Shown: positions 1-7,735 of the stretch, one piece after another
Numbering within the stretch: the stretch's first letter is position 1
How the letters are laid out: each line of letters opens with the position of its first letter
Assembly: GCF_000178955.2 (NCBI RefSeq)
Contig: NC_016631.1
Location: 5,332,001 to 5,396,000 of the forward strand
Length of the DNA: 64,000 nt
From: Granulicella mallensis MP5ACTX8
GTDB taxonomy: Bacteria; Acidobacteriota; Terriglobia; Terriglobales; Acidobacteriaceae
Direction: 5' to 3'
The notes under the pieces: model-generated
What the model was told of the DNA's origin: nothing
What the model saw: the letters and a program-made list of their open reading frames with translations, nothing else
Databases searched by the model: none
Translations under genes and position numbers: made by a program

Positions 1-2
1 AG

Positions 3-1208
3 CCGTTCTATGCCAGCGCTGGAAGCGGCCCCGATGCCGGCCAGCACACCAACGTCGTCCTGATGATCGTCGATATCAGCGGCAGCATGAACCAGCCGAT
101 GGCCGGTGGCAGCACTCGATTCCAATCGCTTAAAAGCGCTATTGCGCAGTTCCTCGCAGGAATGCAGGAAGGCTCGGACCGCGTCGCCATCGTCCCCTTC
201 GAGAGCCACAACGTCGTTTCAACGATTCGATCCGCAGTCTTCACAACGCATCGGGCCGATGCCCTGGCGCAGTTGAATGCGCTTCCCGCCCCCGGCCCCA
301 AGAACAACACCGCGCTCTACCAGGCCGTCTTCTCCGGCGTTGATTCCATGAAGGGCGAGCTCGCTTCCCTGCAGCACGAGGGCGCTACCCTCGCGGAACT
401 GCAGCCCCACCTGATCGTCATGACCGACGGCAAGAACGAAGTGGCCCCCGGCGACGATCCTCAACTCTTGAACGGCGACCTTGGCCTACAGCAGGCCGTG
501 GCCCAGGTCCAGACTTCGAACCTGGACACCATCGGCATCGGTTTCGGCGATAAGAACGACATCGATGCAGGCGCCCTGCAGAAGCTCACCAAACGGTTCT
601 TCTATGCCTCGGACGCCAATCAACTGCTCGCGGCGCTGCATGTCAGCCGTTCGGCGGTCAGCCATTCGATTCAGATCACCTGGCCGCTGTCCGAGGCCAA
701 TCGCGTTGCCCTGATGGGCCGCGACCAGATCTGGACGCCGAGCATGCAGCTGGAAGACGGCTCGGTCCTGACCGGCGACCCGCTTCGCCTCATCGTCCCG
801 GCTACCAACGCCCCCGCGTACGACCGTGCAGCCTCACCCCAGGAGCTGGAAGCGCTGATCGCCACCCATCCGCCAGCGAATTCCGGATGGTCGAGCGTTC
901 TCGTCCACCTATTGCTCTATCTGGGTGCGTCAGCTATCTTGCTCATACTGTGGTTTTGGGTGCCGCGATTGATCTGGGGAGAACAATATTCTAGTTCTGT
1001 CCCTGACCGCTCACGGCGCTGGAGCAGCGATCGTTCAGGTGTCACCTCCGCCTCCGGCGTGCAGGTACGTTCGACCTCGAACCTTCCCGCAGGTTTCACC
1101 CCGGAGCTCGAATCTGCCAGCCCGCTACAACGTTCTGCTGCCCAGACGACGCAGGTTTTACCGCGTAGCGAAGCTTCCCGCACACGTCTTACTTTCGATC
1201 AGAATTAG
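3..1208 (+). CDS. VWA-domain membrane protein, 5' end cut by window edge
   Basis: The reading frame is open from the first complete codon at position 3, so the true start lies upstream; the ATG at 63 falls inside the VWA fold. The MIDAS motif DISGS, which binds a divalent metal in von Willebrand A domains, is clear, and a second acidic loop (MTDGKNE) follows. A single membrane segment lies near 893-965 (HLLLYLGASAILLILWFW), leaving a Ser/Arg-rich tail of about 80 residues. VWA proteins usually mediate protein-protein contacts. It ends 18 bases before tssB on the same strand, so a role in the secretion apparatus is inferred from context. The exact family is not recognised. Confidence 0.85.
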   Translation, partial: PFYASAGSGPDAGQHTNVVLMIVDISGSMNQPMAGGSTRFQSLKSAIAQFLAGMQEGSDRVAIVPFESHNVVSTIRSAVFTTHRADALAQLNALPAPGPKNNTALYQAVFSGVDSMKGELASLQHEGATLAELQPHLIVMTDGKNEVAPGDDPQLLNGDLGLQQAVAQVQTSNLDTIGIGFGDKNDIDAGALQKLTKRFFYASDANQLLAALHVSRSAVSHSIQITWPLSEANRVALMGRDQIWTPSMQLEDGSVLTGDPLRLIVPATNAPAYDRAASPQELEALIATHPPANSGWSSVLVHLLLYLGASAILLILWFWVPRLIWGEQYSSSVPDRSRRWSSDRSGVTSASGVQVRSTSNLPAGFTPELESASPLQRSAAQTTQVLPRSEASRTRLTFDQN

Positions 1209-1226
1209 CTGAAATAGGAGCCCTCT

Positions 1227-1727
1227 ATGCCTCTGGTAAAAGTTGTTCGTAAAGGAGTTACCCCCGCGGTTCGAAAGGTTCCCACCTCGACGGCCGCCGC
1301 GATGCTGCCGATGACGCTGAATCGCGTTGGTGGCGAAGCCGTCTCCGAGACGGAAGACCTGGTGAAGGTAGAGGACCTCGGCGATGCGTTCCGGAAGTTC
1401 GAGCCCAAGCTCAGCTTTCGTGGCTACGCCGGCCCCGAGGAGACAGAGTTCCGCTCCGAGTTAGAGTTCCGCTCCATCAAGGACTTCGATCCCGAGAACC
1501 TGCAGAAGCGGCAGGAGGTCAAGGATGCAGAGGGTAATTCTCACTTCCTGCGCAACGACCTGGCCGATCTGAAGCAGAACATCGACCTGCTCTACCGGTT
1601 GAAAGACCGCTGGAAGCTGCCGGCAGTACGCCGCGCCTGGAGCAATGCCGCCCAGCGCGAGGAGATCGTCAATGCTCTCGGCAAGCTGCGCTCCGAACTC
1701 GAACGTGTTGCGGAAGGGGAGAAGTAA
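1227..1727 (+). CDS. tssB: T6SS contractile sheath small subunit TssB (VipA-like)
   Basis: Small sheath subunit that pairs with TssC to build the contractile tube in the cytoplasm. The 166-aa product has the typical TssB C-terminal region: a DFDPENL segment followed by helices with a spaced Leu/Arg pattern (LYRLKDRW, LGKLRSELE). The N-terminal third lacks the canonical PRV..YDV start seen in proteobacterial TssB, so the assignment leans on the C-terminal half and on position directly before tssC (3-base gap). A ribosome site, AGGAG, precedes the ATG. The divergence suggests a T6SS lineage apart from the well-studied ones. Confidence 0.75.
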   Translation: MPLVKVVRKGVTPAVRKVPTSTAAAMLPMTLNRVGGEAVSETEDLVKVEDLGDAFRKFEPKLSFRGYAGPEETEFRSELEFRSIKDFDPENLQKRQEVKDAEGNSHFLRNDLADLKQNIDLLYRLKDRWKLPAVRRAWSNAAQREEIVNALGKLRSELERVAEGEK

Positions 1728-1730
1728 ACC

Positions 1731-3071
1731 ATGGCTGAGACCACGACATTGAACCGCACCACCGAGCAGATCCTGGGCAACAGCCCCGCACGTGAGTTGC
1801 TTCAGGACATCTTCGCCGATCTTCATCCCGGCCTGACCAACGAAAAGCGCGACCTGGCCAGCATCTTCTCCGCCCAGTCGGCCAAGGAGTTCCTCGGCCA
1901 GCTCACGAACTTCGAGCAACTGATCAGCGCCGACGACAGCTACGAGCAGACCGTCAAGAAGCTGCAGGGCCAGATCGACAGCGCCGAAGGCATCCGCGAT
2001 CAACTCCTGTCGCAGATCTTCGACCAGATCCGCACGCTGGAACTCTCGTACCGCCAGATCCAGCTCTTCTTTGAGAACTCCAAGGTGGGCGACGGCAAGA
2101 TTCGCAAGCCCGTCGAGCTCTTCATCCTCAACGCCGACCCGAAGGCGATGCAGGATATCTTCTCCATGAATATCGCCGCGCTGGAGCACTTCATCGTGCA
2201 GCGCAACGATAACTTCAACTTCCGCGACGACATCTGCAACCTGGTGATTCCGGGTTATTATCCGCAGCCTATCCGCGAGAAGTTCGAACAGATCGCCAAT
2301 GCCTGGGGCATGCTCCTGATCGGCGACCTGGACGATGAGACCTCCTTCAAGAACGTCGAGCGTAACTTCCTGCCCGGCGGCAAGTATGAGTTCCTGAAGC
2401 GGCCCGAAGACCAGGCTGCCTCGGACGTCTGTCTGATGGGTTATCTGCAGTTGCGCGCCCCTCACTGGTTCGAAAAGGACAGTGACGCCAGCGAAGGGCT
2501 CTACAGCCCTCCGTCGATGGTCTTTGCAGGTGCGGTTGCACGCGCGGACGATGCGCAGGGCATGGCGCAGGGTCCGGTCGGCTCCCGCTTCGGCCGGGTC
2601 CATGGCGCGGCCAAAGCTCGCATCGAGCCGCTCATCGGCCAGATGGAGCACCTCTCCATGGAACGCCAGCTGATCCCGATCATTCGCGATGCGGACAACC
2701 ACCTCTGCTTCTACGGTTGCCGTACGCAGGCCGACGATCCGTACGGCGTGCTCAAGTTCTTTACCTCCTACCGCATCCTGCGGTACCTGGAACGCTGCTG
2801 CCGCCACTACCTGCTGCAGGTCGCGGGCCAAGTGCTGACGCGCGACTTCATGGACCAGCAGATCGAGACTCCTCTGAAGCGTCTGCTGGACGAGCAGGTA
2901 GAGCAGGGCACGATTCTGGGCTATGACCTGTTCGTCGACAAGGATTCCAACAAACGCATGCAGGGCATCTGCGACATCACGCTGAACGTGATGCCTACCG
3001 GACCTGCTGAAACCTTCGTGCTCAAGATCGATGTACCGGAGTTCAGCCGCCCGGAACCCGCAAAGAACTAG
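1731..3071 (+). CDS. tssC: T6SS contractile sheath large subunit TssC (VipB-like)
   Basis: 446-aa protein with the compact C-terminal TssC-like region: IPIIRDADNHLCFYGCRT, a long helix near LRYLERCCRHYLL, and a terminal beta segment (ITLNVMPTGPAETFVLKIDV) of the sort that interlocks neighbouring sheath subunits. The N-terminal half is helical, and I do not find the WRGL motif that marks most TssC proteins. Length is slightly below the usual 480-500 aa. Translation is likely coupled to tssB. A 606-aa open frame lies antisense here (1461-3281) and is a codon-bias artefact. Family call is good by synteny and moderate by sequence. Confidence 0.78.
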   Translation: MAETTTLNRTTEQILGNSPARELLQDIFADLHPGLTNEKRDLASIFSAQSAKEFLGQLTNFEQLISADDSYEQTVKKLQGQIDSAEGIRDQLLSQIFDQIRTLELSYRQIQLFFENSKVGDGKIRKPVELFILNADPKAMQDIFSMNIAALEHFIVQRNDNFNFRDDICNLVIPGYYPQPIREKFEQIANAWGMLLIGDLDDETSFKNVERNFLPGGKYEFLKRPEDQAASDVCLMGYLQLRAPHWFEKDSDASEGLYSPPSMVFAGAVARADDAQGMAQGPVGSRFGRVHGAAKARIEPLIGQMEHLSMERQLIPIIRDADNHLCFYGCRTQADDPYGVLKFFTSYRILRYLERCCRHYLLQVAGQVLTRDFMDQQIETPLKRLLDEQVEQGTILGYDLFVDKDSNKRMQGICDITLNVMPTGPAETFVLKIDVPEFSRPEPAKN

Positions 3072-3094
3072 ACCCCCCGCTGAGGTGTATTGGG

Positions 3095-3550
3095 ATGAAT
3101 CAGGTTCGATTTCAAATTGGTGTGCCGCGCGCTGGATCGGCCGCACATCAGGCAGAACAGGAAGACCATGGGACCAACCCCGGACGGATCGTTCGTCCGG
3201 TGGCTGGCTCCGCCGCCCGGGCAGCAGAAGAAGAAAAAGCTGCCGGCGGCCGCACGACGCAAACCAGCGCCGGATTTTCATTGCGTGGTCAGAATGGAAC
3301 GGTAGTTCGTAATGCGGCCGTCACCCCGGCTGCATTGAACCACCGGGCCGGGGCGCAGACGCCCCCGGCCGAAGCGCTTGCGCAGCCCGCACGACCGGCA
3401 TCGCAACAGGCGTCCGAAACGCTGCCCTCCAACCCTAGAAGCAGCAACGCCGAACCCCCTCTCGCTGGTCCGCTGCAGCTTGCCGCGAGCCGGTTTCAAA
3501 CGCTGGTGCAATCGCTCTTTTCTCCGGGCGATAAGACCGGTAAGCCCTAA
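3095..3550 (+). CDS. hypothetical Ala/Pro/Arg-rich protein between tssC and hcp
   Basis: A 151-aa frame with a GAGGTG ribosome-binding-like site about nine bases before the ATG. It starts 23 bases after tssC and ends 46 bases before the first hcp gene. Composition is low complexity (Ala, Pro, Arg, Gln, Ser) with no membrane segment or motif I recognise, and it would be largely disordered. It fills an otherwise unexplained gap in a tight operon, which favours a real gene, but alternative frames here are also open. Function unknown. Confidence 0.5.
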   Translation: MNQVRFQIGVPRAGSAAHQAEQEDHGTNPGRIVRPVAGSAARAAEEEKAAGGRTTQTSAGFSLRGQNGTVVRNAAVTPAALNHRAGAQTPPAEALAQPARPASQQASETLPSNPRSSNAEPPLAGPLQLAASRFQTLVQSLFSPGDKTGKP

Positions 3551-3596
3551 ACTGCCCAACGCCATAACCCAACCCTCACCCTAAGGAGCTTCCCCT

Positions 3597-4073
3597 ATGG
3601 CAAATCCATACCGCACAACCGTCACCATCGATGGCCAGAAGTTTCAGGCAGTGACAACCAGCGTAAAGTTCAACACCGCAAAAGATCGTTCGGGCACGGC
3701 CCAGATGGGCTCGCTCTCCACGAAGATTCGCGTGTGGGCCGATCTTCACGACGACACCAACCTCCCCTTCTCCACGGTGAAGCACTTGTTCGATCTCTCG
3801 AACGTGGTGACCCGCGACAAGATCAAGCCCATCAAGATCGAGTTCTGGAAGGACGATTCGCAGCAGGACGCCCTGCTCTCCTACAGCTTCAATGGCTGGA
3901 TCCGCCGCTTCGAAACTTCGAACCCGCTCGACTTCCTTCCGAAGGCACAGTCCGTCAACACGGAAGATGCCCTGGCCGAGGGAGCAGCACCCAGCCTGAA
4001 CCACATGCTGGTGCTCGACATCGAGCCTGCGCTGAATCAGCAGAACTTCCAGGCTGTTCAGATGAGCAACTAG
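3597..4073 (+). CDS. hcp: Hcp tube protein, copy 1
   Basis: 158-aa Hcp-like protein that would stack as hexameric rings inside the sheath and be expelled on firing. It shows the beta-barrel pattern of the family (TIDGQKFQAVTTSVKFNT, IKIEFWKDDS, SYSFNGWI) ending in a strand LVLDIEPALNQQNF. It is preceded by AAGGAG and followed closely by a second hcp. The two copies share the start MANP and long stretches such as DDTN.PFST and FNGWI, but differ in the loop near SNPLDFLPKAQ. Two linked Hcp variants may form mixed tubes or carry different cargo; this is inference. Confidence 0.88.
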   Translation: MANPYRTTVTIDGQKFQAVTTSVKFNTAKDRSGTAQMGSLSTKIRVWADLHDDTNLPFSTVKHLFDLSNVVTRDKIKPIKIEFWKDDSQQDALLSYSFNGWIRRFETSNPLDFLPKAQSVNTEDALAEGAAPSLNHMLVLDIEPALNQQNFQAVQMSN

Positions 4074-4104
4074 CCAGGCGCTGCTCTCGCATTGTTCTGA
4101 TCAC

Positions 4105-4118
4105 GCCCGACGTCGGGC
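4105..4118 (+). promoter_or_regulatory. 14-bp palindrome between hcp1 and hcp2
   Basis: GCCCGACGTCGGGC is a perfect palindrome in the 67-base gap between the two hcp genes, 22 bases before the second ATG and just upstream of its AAGGA site. It could form a short RNA hairpin acting in processing or attenuation, or be a protein-binding site. No long U run follows directly, so it is not a standard terminator. Confidence 0.4.
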
Positions 4119-4140
4119 CCACCGAAAGGACTGATTTTTT

Positions 4141-4590
4141 ATGGCAAATCCCTCACGCAGCACCTGCACGATCGATGGACAGAAGTTCGACTGCCTCTCC
4201 ATCTCGGTCGCGTTCAGCACCGATAAAGACCGCTCCGGCATGCCCCAGATGGGCTCGCTGGCAACCGACATTCGTGTGTACGTCGACTTCCATGACGACA
4301 CGAACATCCCCTTCTCCACGATGAGCAATCTCTTCAACCTGTCCAACGTCGTCACCAAGGACAAGGTCAAGGCGATCAAGCTCGAGTTCTGGAAGGACGA
4401 TGCCCATCAGGACTCGCTGGCCGCCTACAGCTTCAATGGCTGGATCAGCGGCTTCCACACGCTCAATCCTTACCAGAGCGATGACCAGCTCGCGGACGAG
4501 AGCCATGCCGGTGTAAACCACATCCTGGTGCTCGACCTGGAAGCGCAGATGAACCAGCAGAACTTCCAGAACATCTCGCTGAGCAACTAA
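4141..4590 (+). CDS. hcp: Hcp tube protein, copy 2
   Basis: 149-aa Hcp paralog of the preceding gene, with the same order of strands (TIDGQKFDCLSISVAFST, LEFWKDDAHQ, YSFNGWISG, LVLDLEAQMNQQNFQNI). It is nine residues shorter, lacking part of the loop after the FNGWI strand. An AAAGGA site precedes the ATG. A strong GC hairpin lies right after its stop codon, separating the hcp pair from tssE, which fits the high Hcp demand of a T6SS. Cargo preference cannot be read from the sequence. Confidence 0.88.
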   Translation: MANPSRSTCTIDGQKFDCLSISVAFSTDKDRSGMPQMGSLATDIRVYVDFHDDTNIPFSTMSNLFNLSNVVTKDKVKAIKLEFWKDDAHQDSLAAYSFNGWISGFHTLNPYQSDDQLADESHAGVNHILVLDLEAQMNQQNFQNISLSN

Positions 4591-4605
4591 CGTTTTGCCT
4601 TCGGG

Positions 4606-4628
4606 GCCCGGGACGATACGTCCCGGGC
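4606..4628 (+). terminator. GC-rich hairpin after hcp2 (terminator or attenuator)
   Basis: GCCCGGGAC (4606-4614) pairs perfectly with GTCCCGGGC (4620-4628) around a five-base loop and is followed by TTT and, after GAAG, another T-rich stretch. The U run is short, so termination may be partial. Placed inside the operon between hcp2 and tssE, it would let the tube genes be expressed above the baseplate genes. Confidence 0.65.
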
Positions 4629-4662
4629 TTTGAAGTTCTTTTCGAGTACACGGAGCTACCGA

Positions 4663-5025
4663 GTGCAATCCATCGCCTTTCCGATGCGGCTTCAGGAAAA
4701 CGGACTGTTGCTCCGCGACGACAAGATAGCTTCCCTCATCGCGCTGCTCCAGATGATGGCACGCACCCCTGCCGGCTCATGGACCGCATGTCCGACGTTT
4801 GGCCTGCGCGACCTCTTCGAGAACAGCCGGCAACGTGCCGATGTGGCACGGCTTGCCGCCTTACGCATTAACGAGACCTTTGAAGACCTTGGAATCGATG
4901 GCTATACGGTGACCGAAATCGTGCGTGAGATCAGTCCGGGCCGTGAGACCGATACGTACTCCATCACACTTGAAAACACCGCGAACACAGAGACATTCAC
5001 CACGTATGTGGCACACGAGCAGTAG
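4663..5025 (+). CDS. tssE: T6SS baseplate protein TssE (gp25-like)
   Basis: 120-aa gp25/lysozyme-like baseplate protein. The GTG at 4663 is preferred because GGAG lies seven bases upstream; a TTG at 4630 is also in frame but sits in the preceding hairpin. The product shows a gp25-like pattern: a start with PMRL..NGLLLRDDK, then CPTFGLRDLFEN, and a C-terminal strand-rich domain with VTEIVREI. TssE joins the sheath end to the baseplate. Next in order is tssF, as in other T6SS loci. Confidence 0.78.
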   Translation: MQSIAFPMRLQENGLLLRDDKIASLIALLQMMARTPAGSWTACPTFGLRDLFENSRQRADVARLAALRINETFEDLGIDGYTVTEIVREISPGRETDTYSITLENTANTETFTTYVAHEQ

Positions 5026-5054
5026 CGCAAAACCGCGCGGGAAGGAGGAAGACG

Positions 5055-6746
5055 ATGAGCAGCCATACCCCAAACGTTCTTGAGATCGACCGCAAGCTCC
5101 GCGACGACTTCCGTCGCCGCGTAAAGGACTTCGGCGTCAGCACCGAGACGACCGATCCCCTGCTCGCCGTACTCTTCCGCACCGTGGCTCAGCAGATCGA
5201 TCAGGTCTACAGCGACACCGCGCAGCTTCGCCAATCGCTGCTGCATGAGCTGATGAGCGGCCTGCAGGTGCAGCAATATCTTGCGACGCCCGCACAGGCG
5301 GCGGTCCGGCTGATCAACGATCTCAGCGAGCCGCGCGTGCTGCGCGCAGGCACGGAGCTGAACGCTGTCGCCTCCACCGGCGAACGGCTCTCCTTCGGCC
5401 TCGACGCGACCTTTGAAGTCTCGCAGGCGCGCATCGCGCTTGCCCTCAGCTATCAGGACCAGTCCCTGCGCCTGCTGACCGGCGTGGAGATGAGCGATAC
5501 CATCCAGGCGATGCGGCCTTCGTCCGATCCGGTCCCCGTGGGTCTGGGGCCGCAGCCGGCGCTGTATATCGCCGTTGAAAACCTGCCGCCCGGACTACTC
5601 AACCGTCACAGTCTTTTCTTTGAGCTGAGCCCCGGCACCTACCCCGTGCAGCATGCGCTCTGCCATGAGCCATGGTGGATCTTCGGCGAGGACGGCGATC
5701 TCTCCGGCGAAGGCCTGATGCGCCCCAAGCGCATCAACGGCGGTGTCTACCGGCTCGAGTTTCAGTTGGGCCAGAATGAGCCGGTCGGCATGTTCGATGC
5801 GCCGCTGCCTTCGATCCCCAATGGCTTCTACACAGGCCGGCAGTACCTGTTTCCGCCCATGCACGCAGGCCAACCCCTGCTGTGCCGGGTGCCGCGTCTG
5901 CTGGAACCGGCGCTTACCCGCATCCTCAATCGCGACGCGGCCCAGCTGCTCTCCGAGCCTCGGCTCTGGATCAAGATTCCGATGCCGCCCGGTGTACCGG
6001 CGCTGCACCACGCGATCAACGGCATCCTGCTGCACACCATGACAGCTTCGAACGTCTTTGCGCGCAACCAGACGATCCACTTCGAGCGCGACGGCATCTC
6101 GATCCCCGTCGTCCGCGAAGGCGGCACGCCGGAGCACCTGGTGGCTCCGCTGACCGTGATGAGCGTCGATAACGATGCCTATGAGGCAGCCACTCGCCCT
6201 GGCGCGGATGCCTCCGCCGGACGCTTTGAGCTGCACAACAATCGCCTGACGCTCTACCCCGGCACGCACAGCGACGGCACGCCACACGCAGCCGCGAACA
6301 TCCGCCTGTGGCTAACCAACGGCGCACTCGGCAATCGGGTTGGCCCCGGCGACATCACCAGCTTTGCCAATGCTGCCTCGCTGACCGGGATCAGGCTCAC
6401 GCCTTTTACCGCAGCCTCGGGCGGCTCCGACGGAGAGCACATCGCCAGCGAAGAGCGGCGCTTTGCCGACGCCCTGCTGACGCGCGGCCGCATCGTGACG
6501 CGGCAGGACCTGGAGACTGCCGCACTCGCTGTAGATCGCCGCATCCTCAATGCGGTGACGGACTCCGGCATGGTGCGCAAAGAAGAAGGAATTCGGCGCG
6601 TGGAACGGCTGCACCTCACGCTCGACTCGCACGCCTTCTCGAAGCCGGAGATCGAGCTGCCCGCGCTGAAGTCACAGATTGAAACCTCGCTCGGCGCGCG
6701 CCTGGTGCAGGGGCTGGAACTGGAGGTAGCGTTCACATGGAACTAG
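5055..6746 (+). CDS. tssF: T6SS baseplate protein TssF
   Basis: 563-aa baseplate wedge component, a little shorter than typical TssF (about 600 aa). The N-terminus has helical segments with DFGVSTETTDPLLAVLFRTVA, then a beta-rich middle with features shared with phage gp6 (LRAGTELNAVA, RLSFGLDATFEV), and a C-terminal domain containing ALLTRGRIVTRQDLE, characteristic of gp6/TssF baseplate proteins. A good GGAGGAAG ribosome site precedes the ATG. The gene overlaps tssG by ten bases, so translation is probably coupled and the products act as a TssF2G complex. Confidence 0.82.
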   Translation: MSSHTPNVLEIDRKLRDDFRRRVKDFGVSTETTDPLLAVLFRTVAQQIDQVYSDTAQLRQSLLHELMSGLQVQQYLATPAQAAVRLINDLSEPRVLRAGTELNAVASTGERLSFGLDATFEVSQARIALALSYQDQSLRLLTGVEMSDTIQAMRPSSDPVPVGLGPQPALYIAVENLPPGLLNRHSLFFELSPGTYPVQHALCHEPWWIFGEDGDLSGEGLMRPKRINGGVYRLEFQLGQNEPVGMFDAPLPSIPNGFYTGRQYLFPPMHAGQPLLCRVPRLLEPALTRILNRDAAQLLSEPRLWIKIPMPPGVPALHHAINGILLHTMTASNVFARNQTIHFERDGISIPVVREGGTPEHLVAPLTVMSVDNDAYEAATRPGADASAGRFELHNNRLTLYPGTHSDGTPHAAANIRLWLTNGALGNRVGPGDITSFANAASLTGIRLTPFTAASGGSDGEHIASEERRFADALLTRGRIVTRQDLETAALAVDRRILNAVTDSGMVRKEEGIRRVERLHLTLDSHAFSKPEIELPALKSQIETSLGARLVQGLELEVAFTWN

Positions 6747-7735
6747 CCTCCGCTATTCCCACTCCCATTCCTGCCTCGACGGCACGGATGCGCCGCATGC
6801 CTGCCCTGGCCGAAGGCACCCACGCGCACAGCCACTCCATCCACTCGGCTCTGGCTTCGCTAACGGCGCTCGGAATCAGCCAGCATCGCATCGTGGTGCG
6901 CTGCACAGGGCGAGAGTCCGTCGCGGCGGGCACCGTGGTACGCCAGGAACCGGCGGCAGGCATGCCGATCTTTCCCGATACCTCCGTGCATCTCGACATC
7001 GCCGGACTGGGCTTCTCGCACTCGCTTCCCGTCGGCATGTGGGACTCCGGCGGCGAGACCCATGCAGGCACGCGCGAGATCCTCGAACCCTTCGACGATC
7101 CGCTCGAGAAGCTGAGGCACTGGTTCCATGAGGGTGCGCCGCTCTTCCGCATCTCGCCGGACGACCCCGCGGCCTGCGCCCGCTGGTTGAAGCTCTTTGG
7201 CATTAACGCCGCCGAGTGGCCGCGTCCGCTCTGGTACCGATTGGCCTCGCTGATCGCCAGCGTCTCGCAGCTTAGCTGCTCGCAGGATGGCTGTGCTTTT
7301 GTACTGCGTACGCTGCTCGATCTTCCCGTGGAGAGCTTCTCATATCATTCGTCAGTCTCTGCCCTGCCCTCGACCGCACTCTCCTCGCTGAGCACGCACG
7401 CCTCGCGGCTGGGCGTCGATCTGCTGATGGGAGACTCCGTTGAAGATCTCGCCACCTTGCAGGTAGAGATCGGGCCGGTCTCGCTCGAAACTTACGAACG
7501 TTACACCGAAAGCGAAGAGGGTGCGGCTCTGCTGCGCCGCTCGCTCGAGATGATCATGCCCGTCTCCACCCGCTATGACGTGCGCTGGTCCGTGCTGGAC
7601 CGCAACCAGGCCCCACGTCTTGGGATGAAAGAACACAACGCCCGTCTCGGCATCAACACGCACATGGGAAGACAGCTCTCCTCCGCACCACAAAACAATC
7701 AGCCGCAAGAATCTACCAGTTGGAGCAACGCATGA
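6737..7735 (+). CDS. tssG: T6SS baseplate protein TssG with an apparent PASTA-like insert
   Basis: 332-aa TssG. The C-terminal third has the family signature: VRWSVLDRNQAPRLGM followed by ARLGINTHMGRQ. Unusually, residues about 36-95 read like a PASTA domain: a predicted helix (ALASLTALGI), a GTVVRQEPAAGMPIF loop and a final strand VHLDIAGLG. PASTA domains are normally found on serine/threonine kinases and penicillin-binding proteins, where they sense cell-wall fragments. Whether this segment is a true PASTA fold or convergent is inference. It overlaps tssF by ten bases and tssK by four (ATGA). Confidence 0.75.
   Translation: MELASAIPTPIPASTARMRRMPALAEGTHAHSHSIHSALASLTALGISQHRIVVRCTGRESVAAGTVVRQEPAAGMPIFPDTSVHLDIAGLGFSHSLPVGMWDSGGETHAGTREILEPFDDPLEKLRHWFHEGAPLFRISPDDPAACARWLKLFGINAAEWPRPLWYRLASLIASVSQLSCSQDGCAFVLRTLLDLPVESFSYHSSVSALPSTALSSLSTHASRLGVDLLMGDSVEDLATLQVEIGPVSLETYERYTESEEGAALLRRSLEMIMPVSTRYDVRWSVLDRNQAPRLGMKEHNARLGINTHMGRQLSSAPQNNQPQESTSWSNA

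Noticed and set aside
1461-3281. 606-aa open frame antisense to tssB/tssC
   Set aside because: Overlaps two clear genes, has no domain features, and arises from GC-rich third positions.
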